Positions 52,720 to 60,493 of a DNA stretch of 64,000 bases are shown piece by piece (the stretch's first letter is position 1; each line of letters starts with the position of its first letter). The stretch is taken from assembly GCA_041920505.1 (NCBI GenBank), contig JBHGXV010000010.1, positions 11,234 to 75,233 of the forward strand. The letters are read 5' to 3'. Both the position numbers and the translations under genes were made by a program. Source of the stretch: JBHGXV01 sp041920505. Lineage in GTDB: Bacteria; Bacillota; Bacilli; Brevibacillales; Brevibacillaceae. The notes under the pieces are model-generated. The model was not told the origin of the DNA and did not search any database. It saw only the letters and a program-made list of their open reading frames with translations.

Positions 52720-53916
52720 TCATCCAGTCTCATCTGTCTGTCTGTACGCGATCTCTCCCCGGCACAGGGTCAGGATCACGTCGTTTTGTTCGTTCAGCAC
52801 CACCAGATCGGCGTCCTTGCCGACAGTGATGCTGCCTTTTCTATCGTAGACACGCAACTGTCTGGCGGGAGTAACCGCAGCCATCGCGATCGCCTCCCGC
52901 AGGCTGCAACCGGTAAACGCGATGACGTTGGCCAGCGCGTCCCGCATCTTCAGCACACTCCCGGCCAGTGTCCCGTCGGACAGCGCCGCCTGATTGCCGT
53001 GGACCAACACGTCCTGTCCGCCGAGTTCGTAGATGCCGGCTTGCAAACACTTGGCCCGCATCGAGTCGGTGATCAAGATCATGCCGCCGCTCCCTTTTTG
53101 CCGGTAACAGAGCCTGACCATCTCGGGATGGACGTGGACGCCGTCGACGATGATCTCGGTGACGACCCCGTCGTGCAACAGCGCGGCTCCGGCGACGCCC
53201 GGTTCGCGGTGGTGCATGCCGCGCATTCCGTTAAACAAATGGGTTGCGTGGGTGATGCCCGCCCGAAATCCGGCCACCGCCTGCTCGCAGGTGGCGTCGG
53301 AATGGCCGATCGAGGCGACCACGCCGGTCTGTTTCAGGTAGGCGGCCAGTTCCAGTCCTCCGGGCGTCTCGGGTGCCAGCGTCACCAGCCGGATCTGCCC
53401 GCCCGCGATCTTTTGCCAGCGGCGAAACAACTCCACATCCGGATCGATGATCGCTCCGACCGGCTGCGCTCCGGCCCGCTTGGGCGACAGAAACGGCCCC
53501 TCCAGATGAACGCCCAGCACCTCTGCCCTGCCGGGGAGGTTGGCGGTCTTTATGTACGCGCAAACATTGGACAGGGCCCGCTCGATCAGCGGTTTCTCTG
53601 CCGTGATCGTCGTCGCGAGAAAGCTGGTCGTCCCCTCTTGCGGCAGCGCTTCCGCCATCGACCGCAGCGCCTCTTCCGTGGCGTCCATCGTATCGGCTCC
53701 GGCCACCCCGTGGATGTGCACGTCGATCATGCCAGGAATCAGTTTGTAGCCCTTAGGAAACGACAGCACCTCCCCGCTGTTCGCTCCCGTGGCGTCAAAC
53801 CGCGACCCGATCGCGGCAATGCGGCCGTCCTCGACGGTTACGTAGCCGTCCTCGATCTCGTCTCGTTCCCCGTATACGATCAGATTGGCCAGAGTCAGAC
53901 GTTCGGTGTGCGTCAT
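52720..53916 (-). CDS. nagA: N-acetylglucosamine-6-phosphate deacetylase NagA
   Basis: Removes acetate from GlcNAc-6-P in amino-sugar catabolism and wall recycling. A 398-residue amidohydrolase: DVHIHGVAG at the start of the barrel, catalytic/metal residues in GVHLEGPF, SIGHSDA, THLFNGM and DGVHVHPEMV, and the terminal ITDSM with its Asp. GTG 53925 is an alternative start; ATG 53916 is better spaced from GGAAGAG. nagB is not adjacent. A DasR/NagR-like palindrome lies about 60 nt upstream. Confidence 0.93.
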   Translation of the reverse strand: MTHTERLTLANLIVYGERDEIEDGYVTVEDGRIAAIGSRFDATGANSGEVLSFPKGYKLIPGMIDVHIHGVAGADTMDATEEALRSMAEALPQEGTTSFLATTITAEKPLIERALSNVCAYIKTANLPGRAEVLGVHLEGPFLSPKRAGAQPVGAIIDPDVELFRRWQKIAGGQIRLVTLAPETPGGLELAAYLKQTGVVASIGHSDATCEQAVAGFRAGITHATHLFNGMRGMHHREPGVAGAALLHDGVVTEIIVDGVHVHPEMVRLCYRQKGSGGMILITDSMRAKCLQAGIYELGGQDVLVHGNQAALSDGTLAGSVLKMRDALANVIAFTGCSLREAIAMAAVTPARQLRVYDRKGSITVGKDADLVVLNEQNDVILTLCRGEIAYRQTDETG

Positions 53917-53973
53917 CTCATTCACTCTCTTCCGGTTTGTTCCCTTGCTTTACCATACTATCGTGAGCACTGC

Positions 53974-53987
53974 TTGTATAGACACCA
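53974..53987. promoter_or_regulatory. NagR/YvoA-like operator candidate
   Basis: TTGTATAGACACCA resembles the dre palindrome TGGTATAGACCA with one extra base in the right arm; 58 nt upstream of the nagA start. Confidence 0.35.
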
Positions 53988-54020
53988 GGACGATTTTCAT
54001 GATCCTCGCTAGTTTTTCCC

Positions 54021-54053
54021 AAAACGAAAGCGGCACCCTCCAAGGGGCGCCGC
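54021..54053 (-). terminator. Terminator of trmO
   Basis: GCGGCGCCC / GGGTGCCGC on the minus strand (one G-U pair), then TTTCGTTTT. Confidence 0.75.
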
Positions 54054-54067
54054 GGTGTTCATCGGTA

Positions 54068-54520
54068 TCAGAAATAGCCCTGCATCAGACGATCGATCCA
54101 TTCCGGCGTGTGCGCATCGGAAACGCGGTCAAACGCCGGAACGTACGGCTTGATGTCCAGCACCGGTGTGCCGTCGATGGCGTCCAGCCCTTTTACGGTC
54201 AAGGTGCCTGCGGACACTTCGACAATCTCGACAGCGGTAAGCCCGATCGGGTTGGGGCGGTGTTTGGCGCGCTGGGCAAAAATGCCGACCGGCGGCATGT
54301 CTTGGCGTCCGCGCGGGCGGCGGATCAAATCATCCTCAGGCTGAAACGACGACTGGTGCATGTAAAACACTACAATTGCGTGGGAAAACTGTTCCAATCC
54401 GGCAAGTCCCTTCGCCAGTCCGTCGCGCAGGCGGATCTTGGCGACGACGTCTCCCCAGTTTTCATCCACGCCTTCCATGACCGGGGATTGGACGATTCCG
54501 ATCGGCTGCATCTCCATCAT
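54068..54520 (-). CDS. trmO: tRNA (t6A37) N6-methyltransferase TrmO
   Basis: Methylates N6-threonylcarbamoyladenosine in tRNA. A 150-residue single-domain TrmO/UPF0066 protein; the family signature FAQRAKHRPNPIGLT is intact, with QPIGIVQSP at the start and DIKPYVP further on. GGAGAGG precedes the first of two adjacent ATG codons. The stand-alone short form is usual in Bacilli. It is a single gene with its own terminator. Confidence 0.92.
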   Translation of the reverse strand: MMEMQPIGIVQSPVMEGVDENWGDVVAKIRLRDGLAKGLAGLEQFSHAIVVFYMHQSSFQPEDDLIRRPRGRQDMPPVGIFAQRAKHRPNPIGLTAVEIVEVSAGTLTVKGLDAIDGTPVLDIKPYVPAFDRVSDAHTPEWIDRLMQGYF

Positions 54521-54781
54521 ACCATGCTCCTCTCCTGGATGATACGAGGCATAACCGTCACATCTGCCGACGCATACACTGGATGGTTACCGCTCTCTGC
54601 CTGTCAATTTTACCCCGACAACCAACTTGTGGGCAACGTTTCCGACGCACGCGAATTTTGCCTGGACACGTCCCGGTTCACTTGGGCCACCCTGATTTCC
54701 GGCTTTGAAGCGATTCGGTGGCCGCCTGCGTATTTCTTTAAAAAACTGGGCATCTACCTAAAACCGGCACCCCCCTTGTTT
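54521..54781. other. Intergenic region upstream of the YjcZ-like gene
   Basis: About 260 bp between divergent genes without a credible ORF. It would hold the trmO promoter on the minus strand; I could not fix it. Confidence 0.4.
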
Positions 54782-54790
54782 CATACAGTA
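54782..54790 (+). promoter_or_regulatory. Sporulation-type -10 element (sigma-E/sigma-K)
   Basis: CATACAGTA fits the -10 consensus of the mother-cell sigma factors (CATANNNTA), 58 nt before a YjcZ-type spore gene. The -35 is unclear. Confidence 0.5.
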
Positions 54791-54848
54791 AAGGCGAGGG
54801 GAAAATTCTCCTCCATTTCGGTTCTCAACACGAAAGGAGGGCGAAATC

Positions 54849-54941
54849 ATGTCTGGCGGAATCTTCCGGGGCTTCGACGAATTCACGTTGATCCTTGTGC
54901 TGTTCATCCTGCTCGTGATCGTTGGTGCTTCCGACGACTAA
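54849..54941 (+). CDS. YjcZ-family sporulation peptide (30 aa)
   Basis: A 30-residue protein too short for the usual ORF scan: MSGGIFRGFDEFT, then one hydrophobic helix (LILVLFILLVIVGASDD is the C-terminal half). The glycine-rich start plus single LFILLVIVG helix is the YjcZ (TIGR01732) pattern, found in small membrane proteins made during sporulation. AAAGGAGGGCG lies 6 nt upstream, a sigma-K-like -10 precedes it and a perfect terminator follows. Typical YjcZ members end in GAAW-like residues; here the end is acidic. Confidence 0.85.
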   Translation: MSGGIFRGFDEFTLILVLFILLVIVGASDD

Positions 54942-54964
54942 TGGCAGACGGGTCAGACCCAAGC

Positions 54965-54998
54965 AAAAGGGACGCTTGCGCGCGCAAGCGTCCCTTTT
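54965..54998. terminator. Perfect bidirectional terminator
   Basis: A 34-nt perfect palindrome (AAAAGGGACGCTTGCGC and its complement), serving the YjcZ-like gene and the convergent GNAT gene, whose stop codon it touches. Confidence 0.9.
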
Positions 54999-55534
54999 CA
55001 CATGTGATCGGGCTTGAGAGCTGCTCGCTCGTATTCGCCGCGCAAAATGGACATCACGTGCAGAGACTCGTAGGCGTCCCCTGTCTTCAAACACTCGCGC
55101 AGCGTCCCTTCCAGCACGAATCCTTCGGAGAGGTACAGCCGCTGGGCGCGGTGGTTCTGTTCCTTGACGTCCAGCCACAGCCGGTGAGCCCCCCATTGGG
55201 TAAACGCCAACTCTTTGACCAGTTGCAGCGCCGCCCGTCCGTACCCGTGTCCTTTGCGGGCCACCGTGATGCGCATCAGTTCAATGCTGTGATGCGGGTT
55301 TTGCAAACCGGCAACGATCACATAGCCGACCGGTTCGGCGCTCTCGGCTGCTTCGACGATCAGATGGCGGATGTCCGGGTTGCCTAGCGCCGCTTCGTGC
55401 CGCTCCCTCTCCCAGGGCAGGATAAACCGGCTGTTTTCCTCATCGTGCTCTGTCGCCAGGACGAACGGCAGATCGTCTGCGGCGGTCGGACGCAGCCTGA
55501 TATGAGCGGAGGCAAAGTCATGTGACGGTCGCAT
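54998..55534 (-). CDS. GNAT acetyltransferase (RimJ/RimL-like)
   Basis: A 178-residue N-acetyltransferase (Acetyltransf_3 type): HIRLRPTAADDLPFV at the start, VARKGHGYGRAALQLV as the acetyl-CoA loop, and the QNHRAQRLYLSEGFVLEGTLRE segment typical of RimJ/RimL and spermidine-type acetyltransferases. GGGAGGTGA precedes ATG 55534. Its start overlaps the LysR stop by 1 nt, so the two are co-translated. Substrate unknown. Confidence 0.88.
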   Translation of the reverse strand: MRPSHDFASAHIRLRPTAADDLPFVLATEHDEENSRFILPWERERHEAALGNPDIRHLIVEAAESAEPVGYVIVAGLQNPHHSIELMRITVARKGHGYGRAALQLVKELAFTQWGAHRLWLDVKEQNHRAQRLYLSEGFVLEGTLRECLKTGDAYESLHVMSILRGEYERAALKPDHM

Positions 55535-56433
55535 CAACGGATCACCTCCCTTTGGTTGGATTCGGTATCTGTCCCCTGTGCGGCCAACGACAGAAACGCT
55601 TCCATCGCCTTTGTCACCAGCGCGTCGCGGCGGCGGACAAACACGGTAAAGACCCGGGCGTGGCGCGGCGGAATCGCATGGCAGCGAAGCGTCCCTTCCG
55701 CCTCCTTTTGCCGCACGACAGCCCTTGGCAACAGCGTCACCCCCAGCCCTGCCGCGACACAGCCGACAATCCCTTCCAACGTGCCAAATTCCATAACCTT
55801 GACCGGGAGAACCCCCTCCTCGTGCAGCCATTGCACAAAACGGGCGCGGTAAGAACAACCGTTGCGAAAAACCAGCAACGTGCGGGAAGCCAAATCCCCA
55901 GGGGATGTGATCGGCGGATGGGCAGTCGAGGTGACCAGCACCAGTTCTTCCTCGAAGATAGGAATGTGTTCCAGCTCGGGATGTTCAATCGGACCGGCGA
56001 CGAATGCTCCATCCAGCCCGTAGTGCAACACGGCGTGGATGTGCTGCTCGGTCGTGCCGGTGACGATCGACAATTCGACGTTTGGATACATCTGGTGATA
56101 ACGGGAGAGCAGTGGCGGCAACCGTACGGCGGCCGTGGTCTCCATCGAACCGATCACCAACGGCCCGGCCGGTTGGAGCGGGTCCTGGATTGCCCGGCGC
56201 GCTTCCTCGCACAGGTGCAGGATCGCTTCGGCGTACCCCAGCAACATTTTGCCTGCGGGTGTAGGCGTAATCCCCCGGTTGTGCCGGTAAAAGAGCGTCG
56301 CCTGCAATTCCTCCTCCAACTGCCGGATTTTCGTCGTCACGTTGGACTGAGCGTAGTTGAGCAAGTGCGCCGCTTTTGAGATGCTGCCTGCCTTGGCCGC
56401 CGTTTGAAACACTTTTAGACTGGCGATGTCCAC
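55534..56433 (-). CDS. LysR family transcriptional regulator
   Basis: A 299-residue regulator: winged HTH (about 3-60; FQTAAKAGSISKAAHLLNYAQSNVTTKI is the DNA-reading region, split here across helices) and a periplasmic-binding-type effector domain (about 88-290). Start GTG 56433 is preceded by AGGAGGG. It is divergent from an MFS transporter-tautomerase pair, which it probably regulates; the 139-bp gap contains an imperfect inverted repeat GGCTGGTATCT...AGATAGCC (56478-56515 area). Confidence 0.9.
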   Translation of the reverse strand: MDIASLKVFQTAAKAGSISKAAHLLNYAQSNVTTKIRQLEEELQATLFYRHNRGITPTPAGKMLLGYAEAILHLCEEARRAIQDPLQPAGPLVIGSMETTAAVRLPPLLSRYHQMYPNVELSIVTGTTEQHIHAVLHYGLDGAFVAGPIEHPELEHIPIFEEELVLVTSTAHPPITSPGDLASRTLLVFRNGCSYRARFVQWLHEEGVLPVKVMEFGTLEGIVGCVAAGLGVTLLPRAVVRQKEAEGTLRCHAIPPRHARVFTVFVRRRDALVTKAMEAFLSLAAQGTDTESNQREVIR

Positions 56434-56572
56434 ACTCCCACCCTCCTCGCACGGGTCTTGGATTGCCATCAATCAGAGAGATGGCTGGTATCTTTGATTC
56501 ATATTTTACCAGATAGCCAAATGGAAGTATGATAGGAAAAACGCATGCCGATCAAAAGGAGGCGAAACGCGG

Positions 56573-57778
56573 GTGAAATCCGATCTGTTGCGGCTGGTGG
56601 CGGGAGGCGCTCTGTCTCTGGCGATTGCGATGGGAGTGGGCCGCTTCGCGTACACACCGATCCTGCCGCTGATGCAGCACGACCTGTCGATCTCCGACGC
56701 GGCCGCCGGCTATCTCGCGTCAAGCAACTACGCGGGCTACCTGTTGGGCGCGATCGCGGCCGGAGCGGTGAACTGGCGCGGGCACGCGATTCGCGCGCTG
56801 GGACTTGGCCTATTCGCCAGCATTGCCACGACGGCCGGCATGGGCCTGACCGATCAGTTTGCCGTCTGGTTCGTGCTCCGCTTCCTCTCCGGCGTCAGCA
56901 GCGCGTTGGTGTTCGTGCTCACTTCCAGCGTGGTGCTGGACGCCCTGGCCGCGAGCGGCCGAAGCATCTGGTCCGGGGTGTTTTACGGAGGCGTTGGATG
57001 CGGCATCAGCTTGACCGGCCTCATCATCCCCTTGCTTCACCGCGCCGGGGGTTGGCGGGGGGCGTGGATTGGTCTTGCGGCAATCAGCCTGTGCATCGGC
57101 GTCGCGGCCTTGCTGTGGCTCAAGGAACGGCCATCCGCCCAAAACACACCAGCCCCGTCGACAGCCGCCGGCCCGGACGCGAAACAGAGACTGTTTCCCT
57201 GGCTGGTTGCCGCTTACGGTTGCGAGGGGCTCGGTTACATCGTCACCGGCACCTTTCTCGTGGCCATTGTCGCCAGAATTCCGGGGATGCAGCAGGCAGC
57301 CGCGCTCAGTTGGGTCTTGGCCGGGCTGGCCGCGATTCCTTCCTGCCTGTTCTGGTCGTGGGCCGGGAAGCGCTGGGGAGAGGTCGTCTCGCTGCGGGCG
57401 GCCATGCTGTTGCAGACCGTTGGCATCGCCGCCCCCGCCCTGTCAGCCTCACCAATCGCGGCGGGAGCAGGGGCGGTGTTGTTCGGGGGGACGTTTATGG
57501 GGATCACGACATTGGCGACGGCTCTCGCCCGCAGGTTGTACCCGCAGCGTTCCAGTCGGGTGATCGGCTGGCTCACCGCCGTGTACGGAGCCGGACAGAT
57601 GGTCGGACCGACGGCAGCCGGTATCATCGCCACGCACACCCGCAGTTTTCATGCCGCCCTGATCGGCGCCGCCGTCATTGTCTGCCTGGGCGCGCTGTTG
57701 CTTTCGGCCGGACAACGACTGCATCCAACCCATCAAACCAAAAAGGAGGCAATCTACCATGCCGTACGTAAACATTAA
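56573..57778 (+). CDS. YbfB/YjiJ-type MFS transporter
   Basis: A 401-residue major facilitator with 12 predicted helices. The N-terminus (GVGRFAYTPILPLMQ) and GYLASSNYAGYLLGA are typical of the YbfB/YjiJ group; a cytoplasmic loop after helix 6 (about 188-205) is polar. It starts at GTG with AAAGGAGG 10 nt upstream. The substrate is unknown. The last 20 nt overlap the next gene, which is thus translationally coupled. The LysR-type gene on the other strand likely senses the same compound. Confidence 0.88.
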   Translation: MKSDLLRLVAGGALSLAIAMGVGRFAYTPILPLMQHDLSISDAAAGYLASSNYAGYLLGAIAAGAVNWRGHAIRALGLGLFASIATTAGMGLTDQFAVWFVLRFLSGVSSALVFVLTSSVVLDALAASGRSIWSGVFYGGVGCGISLTGLIIPLLHRAGGWRGAWIGLAAISLCIGVAALLWLKERPSAQNTPAPSTAAGPDAKQRLFPWLVAAYGCEGLGYIVTGTFLVAIVARIPGMQQAAALSWVLAGLAAIPSCLFWSWAGKRWGEVVSLRAAMLLQTVGIAAPALSASPIAAGAGAVLFGGTFMGITTLATALARRLYPQRSSRVIGWLTAVYGAGQMVGPTAAGIIATHTRSFHAALIGAAVIVCLGALLLSAGQRLHPTHQTKKEAIYHAVRKH

Positions 57779-57962
57779 AATCACCAGGGAAGGGGCCACC
57801 CCCGAGCAAAAATCCCGTCTCATCCAGGGCGTGACCCAGTTGTTGGCCGAGGTCCTGGGCAAAAACCCGCAGACGACCGTGGTGGTCATCGACGAGGTGG
57901 ACACCGACAATTGGGGAATCGGCGGCGAAACCGTCACGGTACGCAGAGCGCGCGGCCAGTAG
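57759..57962 (+). CDS. 4-oxalocrotonate tautomerase-like enzyme
   Basis: A 67-residue tautomerase-superfamily protein. After Met removal the catalytic Pro becomes the N-terminus (PYVNIKITREGATPEQK), followed by a helix and the VVVIDEV strand and the NWGIGGE loop. The size is slightly above the classic 62 residues. AAGGAGG precedes ATG 57759, inside the transporter gene end (20-nt overlap). It may isomerise an enol/keto acid imported or exported by the MFS protein; this is inference. Confidence 0.9.
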   Translation: MPYVNIKITREGATPEQKSRLIQGVTQLLAEVLGKNPQTTVVVIDEVDTDNWGIGGETVTVRRARGQ

Positions 57963-58066
57963 CGGATCAAGCAAGCCGTAACACGCCTCCTTTTCCTTGC
58001 ATTCACCCGACAGGCTGCCATACACTTACCAGTAAAGGATCACACATCACACGAACGGAGGCAGTC

Positions 58067-58966
58067 ATGATCGCTTTTCTCGTCAACCCTGCCGCCGGAA
58101 ACGGACGCGGCGCATCCGTCTGGAGTCAGGCGGAACACATCCTCCGGCAACGAAACGTCCCCTATCTCGTCCGCTTCAGCCAGCGCGGCGGAAAGGCCGC
58201 CCCGCTGGTTGGCGAGATATTGGCCAATCCTGCCGTCACCGCCATCGTCGCGGTAGGCGGGGACGGTACAGTAAACGATACGGTCAACGGCATGTACCTG
58301 GCGGGACGTGTCTGTCCGTTCGGCCACATCCCCGCCGGGTCGTGCAACGACTTTGCCCGCGGCCGCGCTTTGCCGCTTGACACCCGCGAGGCGCTGGAGC
58401 GGATCTTGTCCCGGTCAGCCACGAGGCCGGTCGACGTATTGGAGTACGGCGGGCGTGTCGCGGTCAACACCATTGGCGTCGGCATGGACGGCGCAGTGGC
58501 CGCCATGACCGATCAGTCCAGTTACAAAAAATGGCTGAATCAAGTTTCGCTCGGCATGCTCGCCTACCTCGTCTCGTTTTTTCGCGTCTTTTTCGCCAGT
58601 CAACCGTTTTCGGCCACATTGACCATCGACGGCACCAGCGTCGTGTGCGAAAACGTATGGGCCGTCTCCGTTACCAATATTCCGAATATGGCGGGAATTC
58701 TCAAAGTCTGTCCGCATGCCGTGCCCGACGACGGCTGCGCGGACGTCTTCGTCGTGTCCTCGTCTGCCCGCTGGAACCTGCTCCCCGCCTTTCCGCTGTT
58801 GCTTGCGGGAAAACACACCCGCCATCCGGCGGTATCGTTTTATCGCGGAAAATCGATCACCATCGAAACGGACCGCTCCCTCAAGGCCCACACCGACGGC
58901 GAAATGAACGCGGTTGCCCCGATGGCGGTCAGCGTGCTCTCCGGCTGGCTTCCCCTGATCGTCTGA
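58067..58966 (+). CDS. Diacylglycerol kinase family lipid kinase
   Basis: A 299-residue soluble lipid kinase of the DagK/YegS family: VNPAAGNGRG nucleotide-binding loop, VAVGGDGTVNDTVNGM catalytic motif, PAGSCNDFARG, and the C-terminal KAHTDGEMNA. It phosphorylates diacylglycerol or a related lipid at the membrane surface. CGGAGGC precedes ATG 58067. The gene is monocistronic; a weak GACC/GGTC hairpin with T7 follows it. Which of the several Bacillus paralogues (DgkB, BmrU, YtlR) it matches is not decided. Confidence 0.9.
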   Translation: MIAFLVNPAAGNGRGASVWSQAEHILRQRNVPYLVRFSQRGGKAAPLVGEILANPAVTAIVAVGGDGTVNDTVNGMYLAGRVCPFGHIPAGSCNDFARGRALPLDTREALERILSRSATRPVDVLEYGGRVAVNTIGVGMDGAVAAMTDQSSYKKWLNQVSLGMLAYLVSFFRVFFASQPFSATLTIDGTSVVCENVWAVSVTNIPNMAGILKVCPHAVPDDGCADVFVVSSSARWNLLPAFPLLLAGKHTRHPAVSFYRGKSITIETDRSLKAHTDGEMNAVAPMAVSVLSGWLPLIV

Positions 58967-58975
58967 CCCATTTGG

Positions 58976-59035
58976 TCTCATTTTTTTATCAGGATTTTCT
59001 CATCGTTTTCTCATGAATCTCAAGCGCTCCTCTCA
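58976..59035 (+). promoter_or_regulatory. 11-bp-phased TCTCA repeats before the NlpC/P60 gene
   Basis: TCTCA occurs at 58976, 58998, 59009 and 59031, i.e. spaced 22, 11 and 22 bp, with TATCA in phase at 58987; two copies are full TTTTCTCAT nonamers (58995 and 59006). A -10 like TATGAT is at 59047 without a good -35. This is the pattern bound by OmpR-type response regulators, and such a gene lies just downstream. Confidence 0.6.
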
Positions 59036-59110
59036 GGATTGTATTTTATGATGTGTACGTGGAAGTCACACATCAGCATTTACAATTCATGTAACAGGAG
59101 GTCGAAAACG

Positions 59111-59653
59111 ATGAACAAACAAACCTGGTGGAAAAAGGGACTGACTGCACTCACCGTATTGGCAAGCCTTACCGTAGGTGTCGAGCCGTTTGCGGGACAA
59201 GCCTTTGCCGCGACCAGTAAGACTTCTGCCTCGATCTCGCAGAACAGTGTGGGCAAGAACATCATCAAAGCAGGCGAAAAATATCTGGGCACCCCATACA
59301 AATACGGTTCCAGCCGCTACGATAAAAGCACCATGGACTGCTCCGAATTCACGATGTGGGCATATCGGGAAGGAGCCGGCATTAACCTCGGCCGTGGCGG
59401 TGCCCGCTCCCAGTACAAACAAGGAACCCCGATTGCGCGCAAAGATCTGCGTGTCGGCGATCTGGTCTTCTTTTCCACGAAGGCAACGATGAAATATCCG
59501 AAAAATTCCATCAATCGCATCGGCCATGTCGGCATCTACGCGGGCAATAACCGCGTCCTGCACACCTATGGAAAGGGCGGCGTCCGCTACAGCAGCATGG
59601 CAAAAGGCTGGTGGAATGACCACTACGTGGCCGCTGTCCGCATCACGAAATAA
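59111..59653 (+). CDS. Secreted NlpC/P60 peptidoglycan endopeptidase
   Basis: A 180-residue exported cell-wall hydrolase, probably cutting the stem peptide of peptidoglycan. Signal peptide about 1-33 (AFA cleavage), then one NlpC/P60 domain with catalytic C77 (MDCSEF), H139 (RIGHVGIYAG) and H151 (VLHTYG). No SH3 or LysM domain is present. ACAGGAGG precedes ATG 59111. The promoter carries phased repeats and the next genes encode a two-component system, so control by it is likely. Confidence 0.93.
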   Translation: MNKQTWWKKGLTALTVLASLTVGVEPFAGQAFAATSKTSASISQNSVGKNIIKAGEKYLGTPYKYGSSRYDKSTMDCSEFTMWAYREGAGINLGRGGARSQYKQGTPIARKDLRVGDLVFFSTKATMKYPKNSINRIGHVGIYAGNNRVLHTYGKGGVRYSSMAKGWWNDHYVAAVRITK

Positions 59654-59668
59654 CTTCACGTATCCCGA

Positions 59669-59699
59669 GGCTGTCTCCAAAAGAGAGACGGCCTTTTTT
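59669..59699 (+). terminator. Terminator after the NlpC/P60 gene
   Basis: GGCTGTCTC / GAGACGGCC (one G-T pair), followed by TTTTTT. Confidence 0.9.
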
Positions 59700-59768
59700 C
59701 ATGCCGTGTAAAACCCTGGAAATCAGCACAAACTACCCTCATCACCCATCAGGCGAAAGAGGATGTAC

Positions 59769-60464
59769 ATGTCAGAAAGATCTTCCAAAGGGTATTTTTT
59801 GCTGGTTGAGGACGAACCCAATCTGGCCCGGTTTCTCCAGTTGGAGTTGCAACACGAGGGGTATGACGTGGATGTGGCGCATGACGGCCTCAGTGGCGTG
59901 CAAAAAGCGATGGAAACCGATTACGACCTGATTCTTTTGGACGTCATGCTGCCCGAACTGTCCGGACTGGAAGTGTGCCGCCGGATTCGCGAGACGAAGG
60001 ACGTGCCGATCATCATGCTGACCGCGCGCGACGAAGTGCCGGACAAGGTGGCCGGACTGGACAGCGGCGCCAACGACTACATCACCAAACCGTTTGCCAT
60101 CGAGGAACTGTTTGCCCGCATTCGCGCCCATCTGCGCCACAAGGAGGGCAGGCAGGATATCAGACCGGACGAAATCCAGATCGACACGCTGGTGATCCAG
60201 CCTCACGCCCGTCGGGTGTTTCGGGACGGCGAGGAAATCTTCCTCACACCGCGCGAGTTTGACCTGTTGTTGTACCTGGCCCAACACGAGGGCCAGGCGT
60301 TGTCGCGCGACCAACTGCTGACGGCCGTCTGGGGGTTCGACTTCGTCGGGGACACCAACGTCGTCGACGTCTACATCCGCTACCTGCGCAGCAAAATCGA
60401 ACACGAACACGCCAACAAACTGATCCACACCGTGCGCGGCGTGGGCTATTCGCTGCGCCTCTGA
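59769..60464 (+). CDS. OmpR/PhoB-type response regulator
   Basis: A 231-residue regulator: receiver domain (about 8-122) with acidic pair E15/D16, phospho-acceptor D58 (LLLDVMLPE region), Thr in MLTAR and Lys in ITKPF, then a winged-helix DNA-binding domain (about 135-231) ending in RGVGYSLRL. ATG 59769 is spaced from AAAGAGG; an ATG 6 nt earlier is not. It is followed 29 nt later by the sensor kinase. It resembles ArlR-like regulators; the signal is unknown. Confidence 0.94.
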   Translation: MSERSSKGYFLLVEDEPNLARFLQLELQHEGYDVDVAHDGLSGVQKAMETDYDLILLDVMLPELSGLEVCRRIRETKDVPIIMLTARDEVPDKVAGLDSGANDYITKPFAIEELFARIRAHLRHKEGRQDIRPDEIQIDTLVIQPHARRVFRDGEEIFLTPREFDLLLYLAQHEGQALSRDQLLTAVWGFDFVGDTNVVDVYIRYLRSKIEHEHANKLIHTVRGVGYSLRL

Positions 60465-60493
60465 TCCGCTGGCAGGGGAAAGGAACGATATGA

